Translations under genes and position numbers: made by a program
The notes under the pieces: generated by a model
What the model was told of the DNA's origin: nothing
What the model saw: the letters and a program-made list of their open reading frames with translations, nothing else
Database searches by the model: none
Source of the DNA: Populus alba
Lineage: Eukaryota > Streptophyta > Magnoliopsida > Malpighiales > Salicaceae
Assembly: GCF_005239225.2 (NCBI RefSeq)
Contig: NC_133300.1
Location: 2,447,875-2,511,874 of the forward strand
Length of the DNA: 64,000 bases
Direction of reading: 5' to 3'
Shown: positions 10,649-20,926 of the stretch, piece by piece
Position numbering within the stretch: position 1 is the stretch's first letter
Layout: each line of letters begins with the position of its first letter

Positions 10649-10790
10649 ATGGGCTGGGCCGGCCCAACTAACTGGGCCGGACTCCAGCCCCAAAAATTGT
10701 TGGGCCGGACTCGGCCCAACAGTAACCTGCTTTGGTCTGGGCCGGGCCGACCCTGACCCATATCATTGGGCCAGACACTGTCTGGCCCAA
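10649..10790. promoter_or_regulatory. Cluster of TGGGCC/GGCCCA (site II-like) motifs in the LTR
   Basis: Eight TGGGCC or GGCCCA hexamers lie within about 145 bp, in an otherwise AT-rich LTR; the 5' LTR has the same cluster near 23218-23358. TGGGCY site II elements bind TCP transcription factors in plant promoters. Here the cluster lies downstream of the TATA box in minus sense, so it would be in the transcribed leader. A regulatory role is an inference. Confidence 0.45.
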
Positions 10791-10831
10791 TAAAAAGGAA
10801 ATGAACGGGGGGGAATTATTTTCCCCCCCAT

Positions 10832-10869
10832 GCCTCCTGCATGCAGAAACGATTCTGCATGCAGGAGGC
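10832..10869. repeat. Perfect 17-bp inverted repeat in 3' LTR
   Basis: GCCTCCTGCATGCAGAA is followed by loop ACGA and its exact inverse complement. A GGGGGGGAA/TTTCCCCCCC hairpin directly precedes it (10806-10829). The pair is conserved in the 5' LTR. The structure lies in the transcribed part of the LTR. Confidence 0.85.
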
Positions 10870-11222
10870 CAAACTACACCGGCCTAAGAAAAAAATGCAA
10901 GGGGTCAGAATGGCGTACCTGGCGCAGCGGAGATGGCGACTTGCTGGCGGAGGCCGCGGTGGCGGCGATGGCAGCGGCTTAGCTCACGGTGGTTTCCAAG
11001 TGGACCGAGACCACACCTTCGGTTCGCTCGCTTCTGCTTCAACTTCTGGATGTCCCCTCTCGGTTTCAACTATCCCAAGCTTTTCAAACCATGGGTTTTC
11101 AGTCACGGTTTCGTAAGTTTTGTGGTTTCTCTCTCTTTCGGTCTCTCTCTCTCTCTAACTGTCTCGGGTTCTTTCTTTCGGGTCCCCTCCCCTTTTTTTT
11201 TTTTTTCCATTCTGCTTCTTCT

Positions 11223-11231
11223 CTATTTATA
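11223..11231 (-). promoter_or_regulatory. TATA box of 3' LTR
   Basis: TATAAATAG on the minus strand, in a G/C-balanced context. It fits the plant Pol II TATA consensus and would place the transcript start near 11195, about 1.05 kb into the LTR. Confidence 0.6.
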
Positions 11232-12248
11232 GGCAATATCGGGGCATGCATGGGGGAACAAGGCGTGCTGGTCGGTCGGTCGGCAGGCGCCGCTGCCAAG
11301 GTGCTTCTCTCGGGTTCGGTGGCGCGGCGGGTGGTCGGCCATCGGCTTCGGCTTCGGGGGTCCCAAAGTGTGGGGCGTCGGGCCATGGCACGTGAGGAGA
11401 GAGGCGGGGACAAAAACCCCGGTTTTCCTCTCCTCTGCTACGCCTGCGGGGGGGAAGAAGAAGAGAAACAGTGCTGTTCAAAACGGCACCGTTTGGTCTT
11501 TTTTTTTTTTTTTTTTTTAAAACGCATGAAACGGCGTCGTTTTGGAGAAAACGCGCCGTTTCATTTAAATTTGGCGCCAGAAATGCGCCAACGTTCACAT
11601 CAGTCCCCCAATTATTTTTGTTCCTTTCAATTGCGTCCCTGACAATTTCGGTCTTGTCCGCCAAGTTGGCCGCCTTTTCCACTTTGGTCCTTGGCCTCTA
11701 AATTATGCAATTTAGCCCTCAATTGATCAATAAACTTCCAATTTCTTCAATTAGGCCCCTCAATCAACTCCAAACAGCCCCCCTATCTTTGCGCCTTTTC
11801 CAAATTGGTCCCTGGTTTCGGATTTTCACAATTAAACCCCTAATTGGCCATTAAACTTCAATATTTATGCAATTAAGCCCCTGATTTGACTTAATAAATT
11901 CCTAAAAATCATAATTTGGCCCCAGAACTTTAATTTCTTCAATTTAAAGCCCAAATTGACTTAAAAAATCAATTTTCTTGCAATCAAATCCCCTATAAAT
12001 CCAATAAAAAATCAATTAAACCCATAAACATCCAAATTTGGGCTTCTTTCCTCAAAATTCAAAATTTTCTTCTCAATAGGGTTCTCATCCTTCAAGAATA
12101 TTTTGTCAAAAATCCAATCTTTGTATCTTTATACTCCTTGACAAATTTTCTGACCATTTTCCGAGCGCTTCTGCCTCTTGTCATTTTTCTAACCTTCTTT
12201 GGCTATTTATTTTATTTTTTTGCGGGGACCCAAAAATGGGTTACAACA

Positions 12249-12263
12249 GATGCCCCCTCTTTA
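12249..12263 (-). other. Polypurine tract of the Gypsy element
   Basis: On the minus strand AAAGAGGGGGC lies a few bases before the 3' LTR start TGTTGTAACCC. It would prime plus-strand DNA synthesis and confirms the element's orientation. Confidence 0.8.
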
Positions 12264-12396
12264 TAGAGCTTACGGAGCGAAGGTTTTGCGCAGTAAGTTT
12301 TATAAAGATAGTCCTAACTAAACTCCCGAAAACTGACCTGGTCGAAGCTGGATCGATCTGAAACTCTTTCTTTACAACAAATCCTCTTCGGCCATC

Positions 12397-12974
12397 GGAA
12401 TCCCATCTGGAAATTCCCTTTAACAAAAATGAAATATGAGGTCCCTTCTGGCGACCCCTTTTTGAAAAATATCGAAATGCGAGATCCCTTCTGGCGATCT
12501 CCTTTAATCAAACTTATAATCCCATCTGGGATTCCTATTAACAAACATGAAGTATGAGGTCCCATCCGGCGACCTCCCAAAATAGTGAAACGCGCAACCC
12601 CTTCTGGCGATTTCAAACAACCTGGAATCCCATCTGGCGATTCCTTTTAACCGACATTAAGTGTGAGGTCCCATCTGGCGACCTCCACAATAGTGAAACA
12701 CGAGATCCCTTCTGGCGATCTCAAACAACCTGGAATCCCATCTGGCGATTCCTTTTAACCAACGTGAAGTGTGAGGTCCCATCTGGCGACCTCCACAATA
12801 GTGAAACACGAGATCCCTTCTGGCGATCTCAAACAACCTGGAATCCCATCTGGCGATTCCTTTTTATTCAAAGCTGAAATATGAAGTCCCTTCTGGCGAT
12901 CTTCATCGAAAAAATGAGATCCCTTCTTGCGATCTCTTTTAACCAAACAACTTGGAATCTCATCTGACGATTCC
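12397..12974 (-). repeat. Array of about 16 covarying 21-nt hairpin units
   Basis: Units lie at 12397, 12438, 12481, 12516, 12556, 12594, 12624, 12665, 12702, 12732, 12773, 12810, 12840, 12883, 12916 and 12954. Most are a 6-bp stem around a constant loop CCATCTGGC or CCTTCTGGC. Stem pairs are of three main kinds: GAGGTC/GACCTC, GGAATC/GATTCC and GAGATC/GATCTC; one variant is GAAG/CTTC. Where one arm changes the other usually changes to match. Three units plus spacers form a higher-order repeat of about 108 bp, clearest at 12556-12860. The array lies between integrase and polypurine tract, where Tat/Ogre elements often carry tandem repeats. Confidence 0.88.
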
Positions 12975-13646
12975 CTTTTACCAATTGCTATCGATGTCGT
13001 TCTTCCTGCTGGCAGGGTCTGAAAAATATTATTTTCTCTTCTTTCTGTTCTAGACTCAACTCAATGATTCTTTCTTCGTCCACAATCTCGTTGGAATGCA
13101 CTAAGATCTCCTCCTGTAACGATAAAAAAACATCCGTGCAATGACTTTATGATTAGATGCAATGCATGCATTCGTACCTGGTTTTGAAACATAGGCCCCC
13201 ATCCTCTTTTCTAGTTCATGAGACTTCCTCGTAACATGAGCGTGCTTTTGAAGTCGTATGCCGGATTCATCTCTCGTGTTGCCTTTTTTTCTTATCATAT
13301 TCTTGGAGAAAAAGTATTTAACTTTCCTCAAGTAGCCCTTTTCTCCAAATGTAAGACTTGTTCTTGCTTTTATTGCTTTTGTCAAATGCTTTAGCTTGGT
13401 TTTCAAATCTATAGGCTTCCGTAAAAACTTTTCATAAAACATCTTGTATTGCCCCCAGTGTAGAGGTGTGATCCTAGTTTGAGCTTTTATATAGAGAAGA
13501 AATTCGTTCAGTCGATGCTAAACTTTTTAAATGAGTGAGGAGATGCACTGTTGGGATTAATGCAAAAAAATGATTGTTGTGAGATCAATGCACAAAAGGA
13601 AAGAAATCAATGGCCAAACTTTGCTTTATTAATTTAGGGAACTACA
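12975..13646 (-). other. Gypsy 3' untranslated region upstream of the hairpin array
   Basis: A minus-strand frame of 113 codons (13101-13442) lies here but looks like no known protein. The rest is non-coding spacer between integrase stop and hairpin array. TATTGCCCCCAGTG at about 13446 resembles a second internal purine tract in minus sense. Confidence 0.4.
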
Positions 13647-15000
13647 TCAAGTGTAATATCTTTTTACAGAGTCAGAATTCACAGGCCGAGCTAGGTCTTC
13701 TCCATCCATTCTAGCTAACTTCAACGCTCCTCCTGAGAATGCCTTTGTTACTACATAAGGACCCTCATAATTTGGTGCCCATTTGCTTCGATCATCTCCC
13801 GGTAATGACAATATTTTCTTCAATACTAGATCCCCTTCTTGAAACATACGCGGTCTAACATTCTTATCATACGCCTTAGCCATTCGTTTCTGGTAAAGTT
13901 GGTGATGACATATTGCGGCCATCCTCTTTTCGCTGATCAAGTTCAATTGCTCGTATCTCACTCTGGCCCACTCGGCCTCTTCTATCTCAGAATCTATTAA
14001 CACTCTTAACGATGGGATTTCCACTTCCAAAGGCATCACTGCCTCCATACCGTACACCAAAGAATATGGGGTAGTCCCTGTTGAGGTTCGAACTGCGGTG
14101 CGATATGCATGAAGGGCAAATGGTAACATCTCATGCCAATCCTTATAGGTGACTACCATCTTCTGAACAATCTTTTTGACATTCTTGTTAGCAGCTTCTA
14201 CCGCCCCATTCATCTTTGGTCTATATGGCGAAGAATTGGAATGCTTGATTTTCCATTTAGTGCAGAGCTCTATTATCATCTTGCCGTTGAAATTCTGGGG
14301 CATTATCAGTTATAATCTGTTCTGGGGGACCATACCGACATATCAAATCTCTCTCAATAAATTTCTTCACCACTTTTTTGTGTCACATGAGCAAATGACC
14401 CGGCTTCTACCCATTTTGTGAAGTAGTCAATAGCCACGAGGATAAATCTATGACCATGCTCGCCTTTTGGGTTACAGGTCCAATCACATCAATTCCCCAC
14501 ATCGCGAAAGGCCATGGAGATGTTAAGTTAAAACAGAGGAGCTGGTGGCATATTGACCTTATCACTGTAAATTTGACATTTGTGACATTTTCTGACATAG
14601 TTGATACAATCTTTTTCTAGTGTCATCCAAAAATAACCAGCCCTTTGGATTTTCCTTGCCATCATGTGCCCGCTAGCATGGGTTGAGCAAATCCCCTCAT
14701 GGACCTCTCTTAATGCCTTTCTAGCATCTGCCTCATCCAAACACCTTAACAGGGTACCATCAAATGATCTTTTATATAAAATCTCTCCATCTAAATAGAA
14801 GTCTATAGCCAACCTTCTCAAGGTTTTCTTATTCGTTTTAGAAGCTCCCACCGGATATTCCTGATTCCGCACAAGATTCTTGATATCGTAATACCAAGGT
14901 TGTCCGTCCACCTCTCCTTCGACTAAACAACAGTGCGCTGGATCATTTCTAATATCAATGTGTACCGGTTGTACCTTGCATTTGAGGTCAATGGTAGTCA
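13647..15000 (-). pseudogene. Gypsy integrase (decayed)
   Basis: The integrase catalyses insertion of the retrotransposon cDNA. The N-terminal HHCC zinc finger is present (VHEG...SGHMM...KCHKCQ at about 14570-14706). The core follows with WGIDVIGP (first Asp), a NFNGKMI segment after the second Asp, and GAVEAANKN (Glu) near 14190. The C-terminal part reads EGDLVLKKILSLPGDDRSKW and YEGPYVVTKAFSGGALKLA. The reading frame is broken near 14530 and again near 14300-14400, where the core is split across frames, so no single product spans the domain. 14751-15000 is the linker after the second RNase H. Confidence 0.88.
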
Positions 15001-15330
15001 TAGCAGCTAGTGTGGCCAAAGCATCCGCAAAATGGTTCCCCTCCCTTCCTAGATGGGTGAATCTAATTTCTTCAAATTCCTTTGCTAGCATAGATAGGTA
15101 TTCCTGGTACGGCCTCAACTTTTCCTCTTTGGTTTGCCATTCCCCTTTGACCTGGCAGATGATCAACATTGAATCCCCATATACATCTATCTTCTTTATC
15201 TTTAACTCCAATGCCGCTTCTAAACCGAGTATACAAGCTTCGTACTCAGCTGTATTGTTGGTGCATTCAAAATGTAGTTTGACCGAAACTGGGTATTGTT
15301 CTTATTAGGAGAGATTATTACCGCCCCTGC
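15000..15330 (-). pseudogene. Second RNase H domain (aRNH) of the Gypsy element
   Basis: The sequence reads ELKIKKIDVYGDSMLIICQV, EFEEIRFTHLGREGNHFADA and LATLA, the C-terminal half of an archaeal-type RNase H. The N-terminal strand (VNVHGNGAGAVIISP) lies upstream in another frame near 15300-15350. A second RNase H between the RT-linked RNase H and integrase is typical of Tat-lineage Gypsy elements. The frame changes near 15215-15300. Confidence 0.82.
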
Positions 15331-15586
15331 CCCGTTACCATGTACATTTACTGCCCCGTCAAAAAAACATGGTCCACCAATCTGTCTTCTCTTCTTCCTT
15401 TTCTATTGACGATATATCTTCATCAGGGAAATCAAAAATCCAAAGGCTCGTAATCTTCAACAGCATTATCGGCCAAATGGTCTGCAATGGCACTCCCTTT
15501 TACGGCTTTCCTTGTCATGTACACTATGTCATATTCTGCTAATAAAAACCTGCCACCTTGCAATTCGACTTGAGAGAAAAGGCTTA

Positions 15587-17107
15587 TTACAAATATACCT
15601 CAGGGGATCCAATTTTGAAATCAACCAAGTGGGTATAGTATAACATGTAATGTCGCAACCTCTTTGCCGCCCACACCAATGCACAACACAACTTTTCTAT
15701 CTCCGTGTATCTGGACTCACATTCAGTGAATTTCTTACTCAAGTAATAAATAGCTCTTTCCTTCCTTCCGGTTTCATCATGCTGACCCAATACACATCCC
15801 ATGGCTACTTCAGTTACGGTTAGATATAATACTAGAGGTTTCCCTGATACAGGAGGCACCAGTAGAGGTGGATTTTGTAAATAATGCTTGATTTTATTGA
15901 ACGCCTCCTCACACTCCTCATTCCAGGTTCCAGGGTTCTTTTTCCTTAGTAGTCGGAATATAGGCTCGCATGTTGTTGTTTAGCTGAGCTATAAATCGAG
16001 CAATGTAATTCAACCTTCCTAAGAATCCTCTTACTTCTTTCTCCGTCTTAGGGGATGACATAGCTTGAATGGCCCTTACTTTGTCTGGATCCACCTCTAT
16101 ACCTCTATCGCTTACCACAAATCCCAACAGCTTGCCCGACTTAACTCCGAATGAAACATTTTGCAGGATTAAGCCTTAGTTCATACTTCCTCAACCTCTC
16201 AAATAACTTCCTTAAAACTTCCACATGATCTTGTTCCTTTTTAGACTTGGCAATCATATCATCTACATACACCTCAATTTCTTTGTGCATCATGTCGTGG
16301 AATAGGAGTCACCATTGCTCTTTGATATGTTGCACCCGCATTCTTTAACCCAAATGGCATGACCTTGTAGCAGTAGGTCCCCCAAGGTGTGACAAAAGTT
16401 GTTTTCGCCTTATCCTCGGGAGCCATTTTTATTTGATTGTATCCTGAAAAACCGTCCATAAAGGAATAAGTGGAACTTCGGGCAGCGTTATCCACTAAAA
16501 ACATCTATGTGTGGTAGAGGAAAATCATCCTTAGGACTAGCTCTATTCAAATTCCGAAAATCTACACAAACTCTAAATCTTCCCTTCCTTCTTAGGCACC
16601 ACAACAATGTTAGATACCCATTGCGGATATCTAACTACTTCTAGAAAGCCAGCATCCCATTGCTTTTCGAGTTCTGCCTTGACCTTGATCCAGACGTCCG
16701 GGTGGGCCCTCCTCAGTTTCTGCTTGACTGGCTTATACCCTTCTTCCAACGGTATCTTGTGTTCTACAATACTTGTATCCAAACCGGGCATATCTTCATA
16801 TGACCAAGCAAAAGACATCCGAATATTCTTGTAATAGGGTGATCAGTTTTATCCTTTGTTCAGAAGTAATTAAGGTACCTTTTCAACTCTTTCCTGAGCT
16901 GACCATTGCCCACATTGATAGTTTCGAAGTTCCTCGGTGGCAGGCTTCCAAGTCTGTTCCTGTTGTTCTACTAGCCTGGTGAATTCACTGATGTTGCTTT
17001 CATCCCACTCTTCTTCTTCCATAGATATTACATGCTCGTTCAAGTTTGGCCATTTATTCTTGATGCTAGATGTATGTGATGTTGTAGGAGATCCGCTTTC
17101 AGGATTC
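15587..17107 (-). pseudogene. Gypsy reverse transcriptase and RNase H
   Basis: Second exon of the pol region. It starts NPESGSPTTSHTSS after the intron, then ISEFTRLVEQQEQTWKPATE, an RT core with WVSNIVVVPKKEGK, FMDGFSGYNQIKMAPEDKAK, the active-site YVDD at 16258-16269, GFLGRLNYIARFIAQL, and an RNase H part YYLSKKFTECESRYTEIEKL. Breaks between these blocks are mainly single-base insertions in short runs, for example an extra G near 16570 and an extra T near 16505. RT and RNase H copy the element's RNA to DNA. 15331-15586 holds the degraded linker to the second RNase H. Confidence 0.88.
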
Positions 17108-17319
17108 CTGAAAGCGGGAAGTGCTTGGTGTAAAATGCATATATAAATAATCAATTTTGAAAAAGTGCATGATCTCACATTTATTCAAAGGGAAAAGGTG
17201 GGCTCCATGACAAACATAGAATCTAGCTGACATCATGAGCCTCGATTGTCAACTAGAGAAAATAAAGCAAGCATAAGCAAATGACAAAAACATTCTAAGG
17301 CAAACAAAGGTTGGTTTAC
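17108..17319 (-). other. Likely spliceosomal intron inside Gypsy pol
   Basis: On the minus strand a GTAAACC donor begins at 17319, just after VVFKM coding sequence, and a pyrimidine-containing CGCTTTCAG acceptor ends at 17108. Joining the flanks keeps the frame exactly and gives VVFKM then NPESG. The unspliced frame hits TAA at the donor (17316-17318). Length is 212 bp. An intron between protease and RT is a known feature of Ogre elements. Confidence 0.72.
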
Positions 17320-18330
17320 ATTTTGAAAACCACTGGAGCTTCTTGTGTCACCCAATTCTGAAACTTTTCGCCTGGAGCCAGCTTGCGCACACAGGTCTTG
17401 GCGGAGACTTCTTCTAGTGTATGGATAGTCAGTTGTGGCAGCACTTCATCTTCTTTTCTTGCTATTTCTTTCGCATCACCTTTTTCCTTCTCCTTCCCCT
17501 CCAAGGTGTTTATGCTCATATTTGCCAGCTCTAGACCCAGGCTTTCAGCTCCCTTATCATATTGCACTATGTATGCAGCTCTTGGGAATGATACGCTAAG
17601 GGGAGGGATTTCCAGCTGTTCTTCTTCAAGATCTCTTCCTTTAATTCTAGCCATCCTTCTTGTCCTTCTCCGATCAGCAGCCCAACGATAATCATCTTGG
17701 TTAGGTTGATATCCTAGCCCAAATCTTTGATCAGCCTTTCTCTTCCTTGTCGGATTAGCCCCTTCTGGTATTCCGCAAGCGAGGTTATATCGAAGTGGGA
17801 CCCCACGGTTCAAGAAACATAGACTTGCCATCCTTGCCGCTTCTGAGATCCTTGGTCTTCTTAACACGGTGTTTTCTGGTACCCAGTCAGTGTTCACGAT
17901 CTCAAAAGCATGGATATTGTTATCCTTGCAATCCTCCGCTTCGATGAAAGGCACAGCCACATTTCTTGTCATGGGCTATTGCCTCCTCAGCCCTGACGGT
18001 TACTAACATCCCATTCATGATGTACTTCAGACATTGGTGTAATGATGAAGCTACTGCCCCCGCTGCGTGGATCCAAGGTCTTCCCAACAACATACTATAG
18101 GAAGAGTGAATATCCATAACCTGAAGTTGTCACTAAGAACATTTGCGTTTCCCAACATATAGCTCCACTTCTAAAGTCCCAAGTATTGGCCTAGGTGAGC
18201 CATCATATGCTCTGGCCATCATAGTACTTGGCTTCATATGAGATTCATCAATCGGCAGTTTCCTCCAGAATGTGCTTTGGGCAATACGTTCAGGGCCGAG
18301 CCATTATCAACGAGCACCTTCCCTACGAGG
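17320..18330 (-). pseudogene. Gypsy protease and PR-RT linker
   Basis: The retropepsin active site reads VLVDNGSALNVLP, with DNGSA at 18294-18308, and SYSMLLGRPWIHAAGAVASS follows near 18100. Downstream is a linker (17320-17972) with EIVNTDWVPENTVLRRPRIS and a G-patch-like RFGLGYQPNQDDYRWAADRR, as in Ogre/Tat polyproteins. The frame is lost between the DNGSA motif and 18117 and again near 17970. The protease would cut the gag-pol precursor. Confidence 0.82.
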
Positions 18331-18850
18331 CAGTCTTTGCACCTAACCGTGATGTATAAAGGCTTGTTGTGTCCAGGTACCTTCAGTATCAAGCTCATAG
18401 ATGTGAATAGAGGTAATTAGTTGCATGGATCCTCCCCACTAAATGCTCCATAGTTTTATGCTCAATGTCCTGGGGTACATATGCCTCATTTAATACCTTT
18501 TGCAAGGCATTTCGATGCGGCTCAGAGCTGAGTATCAAGGACATAAGGGAGAATCCGAGCTGGAGTCTTTTTTAGTTGATCCACTATGCAAATATTCGCT
18601 ATGGCTTGATCAACTTCAAAAATTCATTTTGATTCCTCTTCCGTTACTGGCTTATTAACTTCTGGTGCTTTGTCCAGATCTACCACTTCTTTACCCTTTT
18701 CCTTCCTCCATTCTTCAGGCGTAAAGCAACACCACTTCTGGTCAAACCACTTAATCTCCGTCTGGAACAAAGGAAGAGGAGCTCGAACGTTGGAGGCATA
18801 CCCATAATTTTACGGCATGGCATTGTGATTCTCTTTTTGTGCAGGACGGT

Positions 18851-20620
18851 TTAACCAAGATCAGCCTGGGGCCCATTAGCAGTCTGTTGAACCCTGCAAA
18901 CTCCTGCCATCTGATCTTGACCTTCCGTCATACTTACTTCACACCTGCTCTCCATTGGTTCAATCCTTAATTGTCCCATCCTCAACATTTTAGCAATCTT
19001 TTCGCAAAACTCGGTGCAATCCTCAATGTGATGTCCTTCTCTTCCATGGAACTCACAGTAGTCCCCCTCTCCAATTGGCTTACCTCCTTCACCGCTAGAA
19101 ATCCTGATTGTACTAACATGTCGTACAACCTTTTCATCGGCACCTTCAACACCTTGCATTGATTTCCCACTTCGATCATGCCTATTCCGCCACTGTTTGG
19201 AACATGTTTAGGCAATGGGTTTGAATTAACATTGGGCTTGTCTTCGAAGGATACCCATCCTAACTTAATAAGCTCCAATAACCTCTTCTTGAATGCATAG
19301 CAGGTTTCAATCCCATGCCCAGGATTACCCCCGTGGTACTCGCAAGTCAAATCGGGCTTGTACCAAATTGGGAATTGGCGGTTGTAGCGGTAGTGTAGGG
19401 ATAGGAGCTACTTGCCCAATGCTTAAAAGTTTGGCATACATTGTCCTTCAAAGGCATGGGTAATGGTGGCAATTGTTCTGAGGTGTATCCTGAGTGGGCT
19501 CTTTGGTAGTGATTTTGATAGTTTGGTTGGTTATTTGTTCGTTAGGTGAAAAGATTGGTTAAAGTTTATGCGTGGGATTGAGAGTAGGTGCTTGTGGCTG
19601 TGGAAATTTACTTTCTTGCCTTTATAATCCGCCTTCCAAATTGTTTTAACGTCCCTTCTCTTTTCCTTCCCATAAAACCTTTTCTTCTCTAAAGGCTCTG
19701 CTATGTGCCCTGCTTTAATCCTTGCTCGATTCTTTCCGCCACACGTACAACATCATAGAAATGTTGAGATGAGCTACCCATTAAATGCTCATAGTAAGGT
19801 GCCTTGAATGTATTGGCGAACAAAGTCACCATCTCCGTTTCTATCAAAGGGGGTTGCACGTGCGTGCCTCGTCCCTCCATCTTTGTGCATAAGCCCTCAC
19901 TGACTCTTGCTTCTCTTTTCCATCGACATAGGCTCGTTTGATCTGGAGCAATTTCCAAATTGAACTTGTATTGCTTTAGGAAAGCCTCCACTAAATCCTT
20001 CCATTTCTTAATCTTGACATTATCCAGCCTCATGTACCAACTTAGCGCAGATCCCGATAGACTGTCTTGGAAAAAGTAGATCATTAACTTATCGTCATGA
20101 ATTTACTTCAGCCATCTTGTGCAATAAGATCGAAGGTGAGTGTTTGGGCATTCCAACCCAGTATACCTTTATAAACTCTGGTATCCTAAAATCTTTTGGT
20201 ACCGTGAGGTTAGGTACCAAGCATATTTCGACGTTCGCAGGGGGTCAAACAATCATTTCCCTCAACTGCTCTTAACCTTTCTTCTAATGCTATATCTTGT
20301 CATCATTCACAAAACCCGTGGACCTATTATCGGAAGGCCCCTCGGCTGTTAAAATCTACAGTGATATGAGCTTGAGGGGGCTGAATGGGAAAATAACAGG
20401 TGTAAAGTGCTGCCCCGTTGCTGAATCTGCCCCCATGTTCTGAGATACCCCCGGGACAGGGCCGACGGTGCTCCTATAGGTGGTTGGGTAGATTTCCCTC
20501 CCCATTCTTGGCTTTTAAAAGTTGCTCAAGCAGATTGGTCAACCGGGAAACTTCATTTTTCACGGATTCCACTCGGTCTGGTAGTGTGACTCTAAACTAG
20601 CTCTTTTTCTCGTTTCCATT
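18851..20620 (-). pseudogene. Gypsy gag (decayed)
   Basis: The capsid region reads FRIPEFIKVYWVGMPKHSP near 20150-20210, then YFFQDSLSGSALSWYMRLD, WKDLVEAFLKQYKFNLEIAP and LGSSSQHFYDVV-like text (19701-20084). The C-terminal part has two zinc-finger-like motifs of the form CEYHGGNPGHGIETC (19300-19350) and CEFHGREGHHIEDC (about 19020-19065). Frame breaks occur near 20090, 19700, 19350 and 19160. Gag packages the element RNA into particles. 18331-18850 between gag and protease holds no readable domain. Confidence 0.82.
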
Positions 20621-20926
20621 CTTGATCTGGACCGGTTTGGTGGACTCTGGATGTGGGACCTATGTTCACGATCTGGAGATGCATGCATAGATGTATGAGA
20701 AAATGTATGATTGTGATGGATGCATGCATGTTTATTGTGAACGAAAAAAATAACCATCCCATTATAAGCATTCTCTTGTCACATTGCTTTGATAGAAGTT
20801 CTGCCTTTCGAGTCGTTTTGCTAGAATCATGTTCACCAAGAGACAGATTTGGCATAAGAGAAGATGGGTCAACGCCCTTTTCATTAATGCTTGGATAAAA
20901 ATACATTTTTTAAAAAATACAACATG

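Larger units (their letters stand above)
9683..12248 (-). repeat. Gypsy 3' LTR
   Basis: 2,566 bp, TG..CA termini on either strand: it starts TGTCACACCCCCCAC and ends GGGTTACAACA on the plus strand. In minus sense it holds a TATA box near 11227, a long perfect hairpin at 10832-10869, a cluster of TGGGCC/GGCCCA motifs at 10649-10790 and microsatellite-like CT and T runs. It ends next to the polypurine tract, which marks it as the 3' LTR of a minus-strand element. Confidence 0.95.

Noticed and set aside
10989..11682. Long overlapping frames in both strands of the Gypsy LTR (repeated at 23558-24254)
   Set aside because: They are within LTRs, occur on both strands in GC-rich DNA, resemble no protein and change with T-run length between the two LTRs.
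12554..12946. Frames of 63-107 codons across the hairpin array
   Set aside because: They are translations of the tandem repeat itself, present on both strands.
12397..12974. Possible CRISPR-like array
   Set aside because: Plant retrotransposon context; units are variable hairpins with short related spacers, not constant repeats with unique spacers.
13101..13442. 113-codon minus-strand frame after the Gypsy integrase
   Set aside because: No similarity recognised and it lies in the element's 3' untranslated zone; could be chance.
20592..20906. 104-codon minus-strand frame between ORF1 and gag
   Set aside because: Rich in His/Met from ATGCATGC-type sequence; does not fit gag or ORF1.
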